Shown here piece after piece: positions 35,195 through 43,709 of a stretch of 64,000 nt of DNA. This stretch comes from Methanosarcina barkeri MS (GTDB lineage: Archaea; Halobacteriota; Methanosarcinia; Methanosarcinales; Methanosarcinaceae), in the NCBI RefSeq assembly GCF_000970025.1, contig NZ_CP009528.1:2529168-2593167 (forward strand). The letters are read 5' to 3'. Position numbers and translations under genes: made by a program. The stretch's first letter is position 1. Each line of letters begins with the position of its first letter. The notes below the pieces were generated by a model. The model was not told where the DNA came from. It searched no databases and was given only the letters and a program-made list of their open reading frames with translations.

Positions 35195-35897
35195 TGGCAC
35201 ACCTCACTTCTTCAATAAAACTTTTGATTTTTACAGCATCTTTTTTCCCGCAGGTCTCAACCCCTGATGCCGTGTCCACAGCATAAGGCGAAACAGCCCT
35301 GATTGCTTCCCGCACGTTTTCAGGCTTGAGCCCGCCTGCAAGGATAAGGGGAAGTCGCGTTTCTTCTGAGATTCGCCGGCTCAGAGTCCAGTCGTGCACA
35401 CAGCCTGTGCCTCCGGGCTTTTCAGACCTTGCCGTATCAAGCAGAATGGAATCTACAATGTCGGCTTCTTCCAGAAGACTGACCTCTTCAAGCAGGCTTG
35501 AGACAGAAGCAGGATTTCCGGAACCTTCGTTTGAAGCCCCTCCCTGTGCAGGTACGGACAGAGTTTTTATGATAGGGATGCCCGTTTTTTCTTTTATTAT
35601 TTCAAGTTCGAGATGGGGCAGTCTGGAGTGAATCTGCACGATATCGGGTTTTATTTTATTAATCAGACCTACGGCAGTATCCGCGTTTTCAGGCATGATA
35701 ACCAGTACGGAACTCAGGGTTTCAGGGACTCTGGACACTAGGTAGGCAGCAGTATCGGAATCAAGCTTTCTCGGGCTCTCTACAGGAACTTCTGTAAGAA
35801 AACCAACTGCGTCGGCTCCGTAAAGGGCTGCAATTTCGATTTCTTCAGGGCTGCGGATTCCACAGATCTTTATTCTCGTTTTCACTTTCGCTGTCAT
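35181..35897 (-). CDS. trpF: Phosphoribosylanthranilate isomerase
   Basis: 238 residues, a TIM barrel. KICGIRSPEEI at the start holds the catalytic Cys. VQIHSRLPH is in the middle and LAGGLKPENVREAI with VDTASGVET (the catalytic Asp and the phosphate site) is near the end. It converts PRA to CdRP, step three of tryptophan synthesis. A loop near 118-135 (VPAQGGASNEGSGNPA) is longer and more polar than usual. Its ATG overlaps the trpD stop by four bases (ATGA). Confidence 0.95.
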   Translation of the reverse strand: MTAKVKTRIKICGIRSPEEIEIAALYGADAVGFLTEVPVESPRKLDSDTAAYLVSRVPETLSSVLVIMPENADTAVGLINKIKPDIVQIHSRLPHLELEIIKEKTGIPIIKTLSVPAQGGASNEGSGNPASVSSLLEEVSLLEEADIVDSILLDTARSEKPGGTGCVHDWTLSRRISEETRLPLILAGGLKPENVREAIRAVSPYAVDTASGVETCGKKDAVKIKSFIEEVRCANAFL

Positions 35898-36994
35898 GCC
35901 CTCTCTCCCGAGGCCGGGCTTAATATTGACGTTCTTGAGCGCATTGACATGCTTTTTCCCGAAATACTGCCCTTACTTTCCTGTCTGTGAAACCCTGAAG
36001 TAAAAGCCCTGAACTGGTTGAATTTAACCATGACTTTTCCACTGTCAATAGCATCCTCGGCAATAGGAATTGCTTGCCGGATAGAACCTACTATCCCACC
36101 TACATAAAGGGCAGCAGCAGCATTCAGAACTACGATGTCTCTTTTCGGTCCTTTCTGGCCCTTAAAGATACACAGCAGGTCTCTTGCATTTTCTTTTGGA
36201 GTACCGCCCTTTATATCCTCGGGATTTGCCCTCAGCATGCCAAGATCTTCCGGAGTCAACGTATAGGTTGAAACCTTGCCATCCTTTAACTCCGCAACAT
36301 AGGTTTCACCCGTATTTGTGATCTCATCCATTCCATCTCCGTTCACAACAAGAGCATGCTCGGTTCCGAGTTCCGCAAGAGCATAGGCTATTGGTTCACA
36401 GAGTTTTTTATCAAAGACCCCTATTACCTGCCCTTTAGTACCTGCCGGGTTGGTCAGGGGCCCAAGAATATTGAAAACCGTACGAACTCCGAGTTTTTTC
36501 CTTATACCTGCAACCCTCTTCATAGCCGGGTGAAAAACCGGAGCAGCCATGAAACCTATTCCTATTTCTTCGATCGTTTGCCTGACAGCTTCGGGCTCCA
36601 GGTCAGTTTTAATTCCCAGGGCTTCAAGTACATCCGAACTCCCCGACATTGAAGTGGCAGCCCGGTTTCCGTGCTTGGCTACAGGAACACCTGCTGCAGC
36701 AGTAACAATTGCGGCTGCTGTCGATATATTGATTGTATTAAGGCCGTCTCCTCCTGTCCCACAGGTATCCACAAGCCTGAAAGATGTTTTGGGCCGGATC
36801 GTTTTTCCGGCTTTTTTCATTCCCCTTACAAAGCCTGCGATTTCTTCGGGCTTTTCACCTTTTGCCCTCAAAGCAAGCAGAAATCTCCCGATTTCCTCAT
36901 CCTGTGCTGTACTCAGAATTTTACCTACTGCGTCTTCAGCTTCTTCGGGGCTCAGATCATGCCCTTCTTCCAGCTTTTGAATATATCTCTGCAT
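35894..36994 (-). CDS. trpD: Anthranilate phosphoribosyltransferase
   Basis: About 366 residues from ATG 36994, chosen because GGAGGGATGAGAAA precedes it; a start at 37030 would add 12 residues. Substrate motifs are present: DTCGTGGDG near 76 (PRPP loop), KHGNRAATSMSGSSDVLEALG and FNILGPLTNPA. It joins anthranilate to PRPP. The C-terminal 40 residues (FTSGFHRQESKGSISGKSMS) are basic and Ser-rich and look atypical, which could mark a late frameshift or lineage variation. It is preceded by trpA with a short gap. Confidence 0.95.
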   Translation of the reverse strand: MQRYIQKLEEGHDLSPEEAEDAVGKILSTAQDEEIGRFLLALRAKGEKPEEIAGFVRGMKKAGKTIRPKTSFRLVDTCGTGGDGLNTINISTAAAIVTAAAGVPVAKHGNRAATSMSGSSDVLEALGIKTDLEPEAVRQTIEEIGIGFMAAPVFHPAMKRVAGIRKKLGVRTVFNILGPLTNPAGTKGQVIGVFDKKLCEPIAYALAELGTEHALVVNGDGMDEITNTGETYVAELKDGKVSTYTLTPEDLGMLRANPEDIKGGTPKENARDLLCIFKGQKGPKRDIVVLNAAAALYVGGIVGSIRQAIPIAEDAIDSGKVMVKFNQFRAFTSGFHRQESKGSISGKSMSMRSRTSILSPASGERA

Positions 36995-37066
36995 TTTCTC
37001 ATCCCTCCACGATAGTTTCAAAATTTCCACAACTGTTGACGTTCTTTATTTTCCGGACCTTTTCCT

Positions 37067-37858
37067 TTAACTGGCTCTTCGGATTCCGGATTTGAGTTCT
37101 TTTGCAAGGGCTTCCAGTCTTTCGTTTACGTCTGTTCCTTCATCTATAATCTTGACAAAAGCCGAGCCGACTATAACTGCATCCGCTCCGGCGTCTCTAA
37201 CTTCTGCAGCCTGCTCTCCTGTTGAGATCCCGAATCCCACAGCCTTAGGAAGTCCGGTTTCTACTCTGGAAAGCAACTCTCTGGTAGAGGATGAGACATC
37301 TTCCCTGGCTCCAGTAACTCCAAGTCTCGAAACAAGGTAAAGGAAACCTGAGCCCCTTTCCAGGATTTTCTGGATTCTTCCCTCGGTTGTTGTGGGCGCA
37401 ATTAGAAAGATCAGGTCAAGCCCATGCTTTTCACAGCTATTTTTCAGGTCAGCCGCTTCTTCTACAGGGATATCGGGTACTATCAGTCCGCTTATTCCGG
37501 CATCTGCAGCCTTTTCTACAAATTTTTCCACTCCGTACCTGAATACAGGATTGTAATAGGTCATGCAAACAAGTGGAATCCCAACATCCAGGGTTTTAAT
37601 AAGCTCAAAATAACGCTGTGTATCCATGCCTGCTGCAAGTGACCTCTGTCCTGCCACCTGGATTGTCGGGCCGTCCGCTACAGGGTCCGAGAAGGGAAAA
37701 CCGAGCTCTATGATATCCGCACCTCCGTTCACCAGAGCTTTTACAATCTCCCCGGTTTTTTCTGCAGACGGGTCTCCTGCCATTACATAACAGATCAAAG
37801 CACCTTCCTTTTTCTCCCTGAGTTCGGAGAATTTTTCGGAGATTTTTTGTCTTTCCAT
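37067..37858 (-). CDS. trpA: Tryptophan synthase alpha subunit
   Basis: 263 residues, a TIM barrel. The catalytic Glu is in IIELGFPFSDPVADGP (about 50-65) and the catalytic Asp in this same block. The phosphate loops are VGFGISTGEQ and VIVGSAFVKII. It releases indole from indole-3-glycerol phosphate and passes it to TrpB. The ATG lies one base from the trpB stop, typical of tight coupling for a 1:1 complex. Confidence 0.96.
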   Translation of the reverse strand: MERQKISEKFSELREKKEGALICYVMAGDPSAEKTGEIVKALVNGGADIIELGFPFSDPVADGPTIQVAGQRSLAAGMDTQRYFELIKTLDVGIPLVCMTYYNPVFRYGVEKFVEKAADAGISGLIVPDIPVEEAADLKNSCEKHGLDLIFLIAPTTTEGRIQKILERGSGFLYLVSRLGVTGAREDVSSSTRELLSRVETGLPKAVGFGISTGEQAAEVRDAGADAVIVGSAFVKIIDEGTDVNERLEALAKELKSGIRRAS

Positions 37859-37859
37859 T

Positions 37860-39224
37860 TTAGATCCCTCCTCTCAGGCTAAGGACGGTTTCCAAGTCCT
37901 TATCGCCTCTTCCTGAAAGGTTTACAACCACTACTTCTCCCAGTTCTCCGGCTTCTGAGGCTTTCTTCAGATAAGCAAGGGCGTGGGAAGATTCCAGCGC
38001 AGGAATTATTCCTTCATGTCTGCTCAGTTCATGGAAAGCTTCAAGGGCTTCGTCATCAGTTGCATATCTGGCTGTAACCCGACCGATATCGGACAGGTAA
38101 GCCAGTTCAGGCCCTACCCCTGAGTAGTCAAGACCTGCGGAAACGGATTCGGATTCAAGGATTTGACCGTTTTTGTCCTGCAGTATCTTTGTTCTTGCAC
38201 CGTGCAGGATACCTTCTTCTCCTGCACAGAGAGAAGCTGAGTGAAGTGCGGCTTTTTCCGTACATTTAAGGGCTTTTCCTCCGGCTTCGACAGCAATCAG
38301 TTTGACATCCTTATCCTCAATAAAGGGGTAGAAGATCCCCATTGCATTACTTCCGCCACCTGCACAGGCAATGATGGAATCAGGCATACGACCTTCTTTT
38401 TGCAAAATCTGTTTCTTTACTTCACGACCTATAACACTCTGGAAATCCCTTACTATTACAGGATAGGGATGAGGACCTACAACCGAGCCTATGAGGTAAT
38501 GCGTATTTTCTATGTTCGTGACCCAGTCCCTGAAAGCCTCATTAATAGCATCCTTAAGGGTTTTTGAGCCGGTTTCCACGGGTACTACTTCAGTGCCCAT
38601 GAGTTCCATGCGGTAGGCGTTCATCTGCTGCCGTTTGACATCTTTGGCTCCCATGTAGACAACGGTTTCAAACCCGAGATTTGCTCCTGCCATAGCTGTT
38701 GCAGTCCCGTGCTGTCCTGCACCGGTTTCGGCAATCAGCCTGGTTTTCCCCATGTATTTTGCAAGCAGGGCCTGCCCTATGGCATTATTTAACTTGTGGG
38801 CTCCTCCGTGCACAAGGTCTTCCCGTTTAAGGTAGATCTTTGACCCGTACTTTTTACTCAGGTTTCTGGCAAAATAAAGAGGTGTTTCTCTGCCTGCAAA
38901 ATCCCGCAGGTAATGGTCAAGTTCGGCAAGGAATTCAGGGTCATTTTTATACCGCTCGTATCCCTCTTCCAGCTCTTCTAAAGCCGGCATGAGGACTTCT
39001 GGTACGTACTGTCCCCCATATTTTCCGTATTTTCCTTTTACCTTGCCTGTCTGCCCGTTTTTCAAATTCTTCTGCGAACCTGAGAGTTCATTTAAGTATG
39101 AGTCCTTTGCAGGAAATTCTGAAACTTTAGTTTCTGTCAATTCAATTACTCCCTTGTCTTTTTGATGAATCCTGTAGCGTAATTTTGATATCGCATTCGG
39201 AAGCGTAGTTTTTGATCTTGTCAT
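37860..39224 (-). CDS. trpB: Tryptophan synthase beta subunit (start uncertain)
   Basis: From ATG 39224 the product is 454 residues, longer than the usual 390-410. The conserved part begins at [20 protein letters not shown]. The PLP lysine is in [18 protein letters not shown], the Ser-rich phosphate loop is GGGSNAMG, and [12 protein letters not shown] marks the TrpB1 class. It joins indole and serine. A TTG at 39140 with GGGAG just before it is a good alternative start. The still longer frame up to 39398 is an artefact of an 11-bp repeat that keeps it open. Confidence 0.92.
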   Translation of the reverse strand: MTRSKTTLPNAISKLRYRIHQKDKGVIELTETKVSEFPAKDSYLNELSGSQKNLKNGQTGKVKGKYGKYGGQYVPEVLMPALEELEEGYERYKNDPEFLAELDHYLRDFAGRETPLYFARNLSKKYGSKIYLKREDLVHGGAHKLNNAIGQALLAKYMGKTRLIAETGAGQHGTATAMAGANLGFETVVYMGAKDVKRQQMNAYRMELMGTEVVPVETGSKTLKDAINEAFRDWVTNIENTHYLIGSVVGPHPYPVIVRDFQSVIGREVKKQILQKEGRMPDSIIACAGGGSNAMGIFYPFIEDKDVKLIAVEAGGKALKCTEKAALHSASLCAGEEGILHGARTKILQDKNGQILESESVSAGLDYSGVGPELAYLSDIGRVTARYATDDEALEAFHELSRHEGIIPALESSHALAYLKKASEAGELGEVVVVNLSGRGDKDLETVLSLRGGI

Positions 39225-39260
39225 TGAAGCAAAATTTAATTTTGAATGTTTTTTGGTGAA

Positions 39261-39350
39261 TTTTGAACGAACTTTGAACGAACTTTGAATGAACTTTGAA
39301 TGAACTTTGAATGAATTTTGAACGAACTTTAAACGAACTTTGAACAAATT
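39261..39350. repeat. 11-bp tandem repeat between trpC and trpB, about eight units
   Basis: Units of tttgaacgaac/tttgaatgaac follow one another from about 39261 to 39350, with decayed copies on to 39380. Eleven bases is close to one helical turn, so any protein bound to each unit would sit on the same face of the DNA. Confidence 0.85.
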
Positions 39351-39442
39351 CAAAGTGATATTGAACAAATTTAGAGTGATTTTGAGTGGACTTTTCAACC
39401 TGTCCAGTCAGGCTGAAAGCTCCGAAAAGTCTGAGAAAACAG

Positions 39443-40249
39443 TTATTGACGCCAACCAGCGCCCTGGACGAATTCTTTTGTTTTATCAAAAACAGAAGCA
39501 TTTTCCATAAGTGCAGAACCTATCAGTACGGCATCCGCACCTGCCTGGATTACCCTTCTGACATCCTGTACGCTGTTCATTCCGCTTTCGCTTATTATCA
39601 GATGCCTGGTTCCGTGATCAAGGTCGCATTCCCGGATAATAGGAGCCAGCTCTTCTGTGGTTCCGAGGTTGATTTCAAGGGTTTCAAGGTCTCTGTTATT
39701 AATTCCTATTACTCTTGTATCAGTTTCCAGGGACAAATCAAGCTCTTTTCTGTTGTGAACCTCTACCAGAGGCTCCACTCCCTTTTTAAGAGCAAGCTCA
39801 ACAAAATCCCCTAGTTGTCCTCCAAGGATTCCTGCAATCAGGAGTACAAGATCACTTTGAGCTTCTTCAAGCTGCAACCTGTCAATAATAAAGTCTTTTC
39901 TCAGGACAGGCAAGCAAACCTTATTTCTAACTGAGTCCAGGTTTTCAAGTGATCCCCTGAATACTCCAGGCTCGGTCAGAACTGAAACTGCAACAGCTCC
40001 GGCTTCTTCCATTTCCCATGCAAGCTCGGCAGCCGTTGCAGGCGAAATATCCCTGAAAGTTCTCCCTGGCGATGCGGGCTTGACCTCTGCAATTACAGGC
40101 ACTCTACCGTCGGCTTTTGCAGCTGCTACTGCCGAGATAAAGTCCCTTTTCTCAAATCCCATTTTCTGGCTTTCACTGGAGATCTGCGGCCCCAGGGCCT
40201 GGACACGGGTTTTTGTTGTGTTGAGGATGTGGAGAATTGAAGCGTGCAT
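39443..40249 (-). CDS. trpC: Indole-3-glycerol phosphate synthase
   Basis: 268 residues, TIM barrel. Catalytic blocks: VIAEVKPASPGR (about 52-63; the Lys of the KxSP motif), VLRKDFIIDRLQLEEAQ (Lys near 118), VEVHNRKEL, IGINNRDLETL and ISESGMNS, then VLIGSALMEN. It closes CdRP to indole-3-glycerol phosphate. It is the first gene of the leftward operon trpC-trpB-trpA-trpD-trpF-trpE-trpG. About 220 bases with an 11-bp repeat separate it from trpB. Confidence 0.96.
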   Translation of the reverse strand: MHASILHILNTTKTRVQALGPQISSESQKMGFEKRDFISAVAAAKADGRVPVIAEVKPASPGRTFRDISPATAAELAWEMEEAGAVAVSVLTEPGVFRGSLENLDSVRNKVCLPVLRKDFIIDRLQLEEAQSDLVLLIAGILGGQLGDFVELALKKGVEPLVEVHNRKELDLSLETDTRVIGINNRDLETLEINLGTTEELAPIIRECDLDHGTRHLIISESGMNSVQDVRRVIQAGADAVLIGSALMENASVFDKTKEFVQGAGWRQ

Positions 40250-40260
40250 AGTTTATCACT

Positions 40261-40348
40261 GAAGTATAGTTTTGTACATCAACGTCTAATGAAGTACTTT
40301 GTATAAAAAGGTTTTGGATAAGGAGGCTTTGAAACTAAAGTATACTTT
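40261..40348 (-). promoter_or_regulatory. trp operon promoter with operator-like palindromes
   Basis: Read leftward, a TATA-like CTTTTTATAC sits at 40301-40310, about 55 bases before the trpC ATG. Three related sites surround it: gaagtatagttttgtaca (from 40261), gaagtactttgta (from 40291) and the perfect 12-bp palindrome aaagtatacttt (40337-40348). The first also holds TGTACA, the core of the TRP box bound by TrpY in Methanothermobacter. A tryptophan-sensing repressor is a reasonable inference. Confidence 0.55.
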
Positions 40349-40717
40349 GTGCGTTAAGTTAAGAAATTGTATCTAAAGTCGTAACGTGGTAAAAAATAAG
40401 AATTTAGGTATCCTCTTCAAATTGTATGAGTAAAAGTAAATTTCATGTATTTGCTGAAAATTTAAAAATGTCATTAAGTTTGGTAACCAACTTCAAACGA
40501 TGAACTCAACTTTGCAACTATATAATAAAATTGTTGTGCATTTTTCAAGTTGGAAAATTCTCCATTGAATTTGAAGAGGATAGAGAAAATGACTCAGTGT
40601 TTATACATGTCGTGAGAGTCAAGCCACAAGTTAACCAGCTTCAAACTTTATGAATTGTTAGTTAATAAAACGGTATCGGAAAATATGTTTTAATTTTTAA
40701 TGTCGACCTGCTGAAAC
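40349..40717. other. AT-rich spacer, nothing recognised
   Basis: No gene. The string ttggtaaccaacttcaaac near 40480 and gttaaccagcttcaaacttt near 40631 are related. The string tgtcgacctgctgaaa near 40700 recurs at about 41150 and 41415. Confidence 0.4.
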
Positions 40718-41194
40718 TAGTGTCGAATCAACAACAAAATGTCGTATAAAATCGATTGCAATTATTCGGAATTATTAAATCCTTGATCCTACATTCGGCA
40801 GCAAGCACATTTTAACATTTAAATATCCGTGATTGTTATTTTTTGTAGGTTCAGTTATAAATCAGCATCATGCAGACTGCATATCTAATTCCATTTTTCC
40901 CATATGTTACAAATATAGAGCCTATCCCAAAAGCCATTTAGTCCTTAATCATCAAGAATTTTCAGGATTGTTTTCATGATCAGAAACTTGATTGATTATT
41001 CGAAATACAGGATTCAGAGAAGCAATTTTGAGTTTTGGGATCAGCTCATATATTAATTATATTATGGTTAACATTTATTAGTTTATAGTTTAAATGAAAT
41101 TTTAAAAGTTTAAAAAAAACGATATCAATAGAAAAATTAAATGGATTTTTATGTTGACCTGCCGAATATGGGCTTGATGATTGACTCGACACTA
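40718..41194. mobile_element. 477-bp element, longer relative of the 86-bp MITE, with another element inside
   Basis: The left end tagtgtcgaatcaa and right end ttgactcgacacta are inverted repeats. The first 70 bases match the 86-bp element at 29549-29634. The inside carries the 135-bp element at 40916-41050 and unrelated AT-rich DNA. It seems to have entered a transposase gene, whose remnant begins immediately to the right. Confidence 0.6.
40916..41050. mobile_element. 135-bp MITE-like element, copy 1
   Basis: It runs from agagcctatcccaaaagcc to gagttttgggatcagctc, with imperfect inverted ends. It shares ttcatgatcagaaacttgat, gattattcgaaatac and related strings with copies at 46826-46960 (reversed) and 47884-47992 (partial). 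Confidence 0.75.
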
Positions 41195-41507
41195 GATTGA
41201 GTCTACAAATGCTGCTATTAAAAGGAAGTTTGGGGAGACTTTGAAATCTAAGAATCAGACTGCTCAGGTAATTGTTATCTAAGAGGCTGTCTTAAAATTC
41301 AAATCATTTCTACAATTGGATAATAGGCAACGTTCCGTTTAAATTCATATTACACACTCGATGTATAAAATAAATCGATAGCAGTAGAAAAATTAAATGA
41401 ATTTTTACGTCGACCTGCCAAAAGCAGGCTTAGAATTTGACTGTGGTAACTCATGAGATGTATGAGAATGGGATTGAGCCAGAGTTCTTACATGTAAAGC
41501 ATTTTTA
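41195..41507 (+). pseudogene. C-terminal remnant of a transposase, split by an insertion
   Basis: At 41196-41284 the frame reads IESTNAAIKRKFGETLKSKN and on to TAQVIVI; at about 41431-41507 it resumes as NLTVVTHEMYENGIEPEFLH and a stop. Together these are the C-terminus of an IS4/IS5-like DDE transposase common in Methanosarcina (the E-ST-N-A-K-R-KFG block, then CHN-x-HEMYE-x-GIEP). About 150 bases of foreign sequence separate the halves, and the 5' part is lost to the element on the left. Confidence 0.7.
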
Positions 41508-41915
41508 AGTCTTAATTTTCAGAGGTGATAGGGGTATTGGCATTTGCATCTTTTCTGATATATTTATAAACAATGGCATTATATAGAAATATATTGCATT
41601 ATCGAGAATAACCCTTTCATTGGCTGGCAACTTAGTGGTAGAAGAGTCACTATCCCATTCAGATAATAATTTTTCTTTATTGTCTGTCTCTACAACTGTA
41701 TCTACAGATGCACCAATATGGCCAATATTAATAATATCCATACTGAAATTGGATTTAAACACAATCTCATTATTCAAACTTTCTTTATAATCGATTAGTG
41801 TTATGCTAATATTAATTTTTATTTCGTAATTTTTCGATACGTCGACCTCACTCTCTTTACATGCATCTAATCTTTTTATTGATACTTTTTTTATATTAAA
41901 TAGCAAAATGGACAC
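41505..41915 (-). CDS. SecB-like small protein, third gene of an unknown operon
   Basis: About 136 residues. No ATG is available: TTG 41918 or GTG 41915 would start it, overlapping the end of the previous gene by about 25 bases. The central part alternates beta strands (YEIKINISITLIDYKES, NEIVFKSNFSMDII). The end, RVILDNAIYFYIMPLFINIS followed by PIPLSPLKI, resembles the helix-then-proline ending of SecB (IL-P-ARE-IS-x-FP-L-L-P). SecB-like chaperones occur in toxin-antitoxin-chaperone modules. This fold call is by eye and needs a profile search. Confidence 0.6.
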   Translation of the reverse strand: MSILLFNIKKVSIKRLDACKESEVDVSKNYEIKINISITLIDYKESLNNEIVFKSNFSMDIINIGHIGASVDTVVETDNKEKLLSEWDSDSSTTKLPANERVILDNAIYFYIMPLFINISEKMQMPIPLSPLKIKT

Positions 41916-42568
41916 CAACCGGGTTTTGCATCAAATTCGCGTGAACTAATCTGCTCGACTTTAATAACCGGAATATTCTCAATAATCTGTGGTTCTAATC
42001 CTAAAAATTTTGGAATTATTCTAATTTTGGATGAGTATTCAAAACTTGGTAAGCTATATTGTATTGGACTGATTTTTTGGACAGTTATTATCATGTCCTT
42101 CCTCATCAACCCTTCACATCTTCTCAAGACTTCTTTAGCTTTTCCAATTATTCTGGGATTTCTTTGATCTTCTTGTTTAATTATGTCTGAAGCAATGTTT
42201 TTAGCAGCATCTGTTTTGCCTTCAGGAATTAATATCTCATCTGATTTTTTCAAATAATCTTCCAATATATAGTCAGGAGCGTATTTAATAAGTTCTCTCA
42301 ACTGAGCAGAGGTAGGTAATTCTATACCTCGTTTATCAAATAATTCCAAATACCTATTTTTGAGATACTCTACTACTTCATTCAGTTCATTGAATCCGAG
42401 TTCACATGGCTCAAATCCATAAAAAGATATAGCTTTCTCTACTTCCTTTAGTGGAACTTCTTCTAAATATTCATTATTATAAGGGGGAGCTAGAAAAAAT
42501 GTTTTATCTCTATCTATGATAAAAGCTTTCCTTTCATATGGCAATGTGGCAATCATTCTCAAAGTCAT
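41891..42568 (-). CDS. Unknown 225-aa protein, second gene of the operon
   Basis: 225 residues, no signal or membrane segment. The N-terminus has a beta-rich part with TFFLAPPYNNEYLEEVP. A helical middle follows (EVVEYLKNRYLELFDK, DYILEDYLKK), and a C-terminal beta part ends KPGWCPFCYLI. I do not recognise it. Its start overlaps the stop of the previous gene by one base and its end overlaps the SecB-like gene, so all three are one transcript. The AT-rich codon use matches the surrounding accessory DNA. Confidence 0.65.
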   Translation of the reverse strand: MTLRMIATLPYERKAFIIDRDKTFFLAPPYNNEYLEEVPLKEVEKAISFYGFEPCELGFNELNEVVEYLKNRYLELFDKRGIELPTSAQLRELIKYAPDYILEDYLKKSDEILIPEGKTDAAKNIASDIIKQEDQRNPRIIGKAKEVLRRCEGLMRKDMIITVQKISPIQYSLPSFEYSSKIRIIPKFLGLEPQIIENIPVIKVEQISSREFDAKPGWCPFCYLI

Positions 42569-43407
42569 TAACCAACCACTTCTAACTCGATTCCTTTATC
42601 TTTTATAAGATCATTCATACGCAAAAATTCTTGTAGATCACGCAGTTTTTCTATATCAGATAAGCCATTAGCATATTTTTCATACAGATATCCATAGTAT
42701 TCTTCTACTTTAGTTTTGCGAATCCTTACTTTATGTATATGTTGTGGTTCTATATCATTTTTTGTTATTGCTTCAATATATGAATGTTCACAGCAGACAA
42801 TAGAGGGTAGCATGATTGGATCTATTTCACAGGTGCACGTGCAATGTTTAATAGCCGCTAAGATATGTACTAAGTTCTTATTCGAACTATCAGTAGTTAG
42901 TTTCTCTACGTCTACTTTAGATTCATTAACATAACTTAGGCTATCACCTTTTATAAATGCAACACTGGCATCATTATTCACAAAAGATTTTGCGATCACC
43001 AAGCAAATGTCTCCGTATTTATGTATACCAGGACCACCAATGTTTAGAGCTCCGTATTTGAATTTTTTACCGTCTTTGAAACTACTATCAAATATTATTC
43101 TTTTTGAATAGTGTTTTTTTAATTCGCGCCTTAATACTTCCTTAGTAGAAATATTCTCCCCAACACCATTGGGTAAACGTTCTAGATCATCTTTTAATTT
43201 TTCATATCTATTTTTATATTTGCCCTCTATCAAAAAATTATTAAATTTGTCTATATCCATGTTTATTGAAATAGCCCATTTATCTTTAACTAAATCACTT
43301 ATTATTGTATAGTTTTGTTTATATATTCCGTCTAAATTGTTTATTATATTTTTTAAGTTAGTTGAATTTTTCTCAGCTATATCAAATAAATCATGAATCT
43401 CTTCCAT
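42568..43407 (-). CDS. Unknown 279-aa protein, first gene of the operon
   Basis: 279 residues. The N-terminal 90 residues are helical and hydrophilic. The middle has GGPGIHKYGDICLVIAKSF followed by ASVAFIKGDSLSYV, a strand-turn-strand that faintly recalls DUF3626/ART-like proteins with the YG...L...A...GDS order. A pair CTCTCEIDP and PSIVCCEHSYIEA adds four or five cysteines near a His-Glu. The C-terminus is helical. A toxin or enzyme role is possible but unproven. Its promoter should lie at 43408-43500. Confidence 0.65.
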   Translation of the reverse strand: MEEIHDLFDIAEKNSTNLKNIINNLDGIYKQNYTIISDLVKDKWAISINMDIDKFNNFLIEGKYKNRYEKLKDDLERLPNGVGENISTKEVLRRELKKHYSKRIIFDSSFKDGKKFKYGALNIGGPGIHKYGDICLVIAKSFVNNDASVAFIKGDSLSYVNESKVDVEKLTTDSSNKNLVHILAAIKHCTCTCEIDPIMLPSIVCCEHSYIEAITKNDIEPQHIHKVRIRKTKVEEYYGYLYEKYANGLSDIEKLRDLQEFLRMNDLIKDKGIELEVVG

Positions 43408-43590
43408 AGTAAACTACGTGTTAGACTAAAACTATATATTAATTTTTTGAAATTTGTTGCTTTTCTATAAGATTAGACTGACTTTAATATATTTTGCCAT
43501 AGCTGTATATATCGATCCACTTAATAAATTTTATAATATAATATGATCCACCAAAGTAAAATCAAATTGCGTGCGGTCACCCCACCCTAA
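43408..43590. other. Intergenic, AT-rich promoter region of the three-gene operon
   Basis: It holds the upstream region of the leftward operon, with TATA-rich sequence just before the start at 43407, and nothing else recognised. Confidence 0.35.
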
Positions 43591-43709
43591 ACAGGCTGTC
43601 CGACAATTATTGTTAGTAATAAGAAAGTGCTAAAAAGAAAGCAAATAAGACCTTTAAATCAAAAAAGAGAAATTCTTTTATTACCGAAAGTAATTGTCGG
43701 GCAGCCTGT
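43591..43709. mobile_element. 119-bp MITE-like element with 19-bp inverted ends
   Basis: Left end acaggctgtccgacaatta and right end taattgtcgggcagcctgt match at 18 of 19 positions when one is reversed. The inside is AT-rich and non-coding, with a weak inner pair (gtaataag/ttattac). The length and structure fit a MITE. Similar agg-ctgtc sequence begins at 41288 in the split transposase. Confidence 0.8.

Noticed and set aside
37860-39398. Full 512-residue TrpB frame
   Set aside because: The first 58 residues are translated tandem repeat and the family is about 400 residues, so a later start is preferred.
39142-39501. Leftward 119-residue frame between trpC and trpB
   Set aside because: It runs through the 11-bp repeat in another frame and overlaps trpC; it has no protein-like features.
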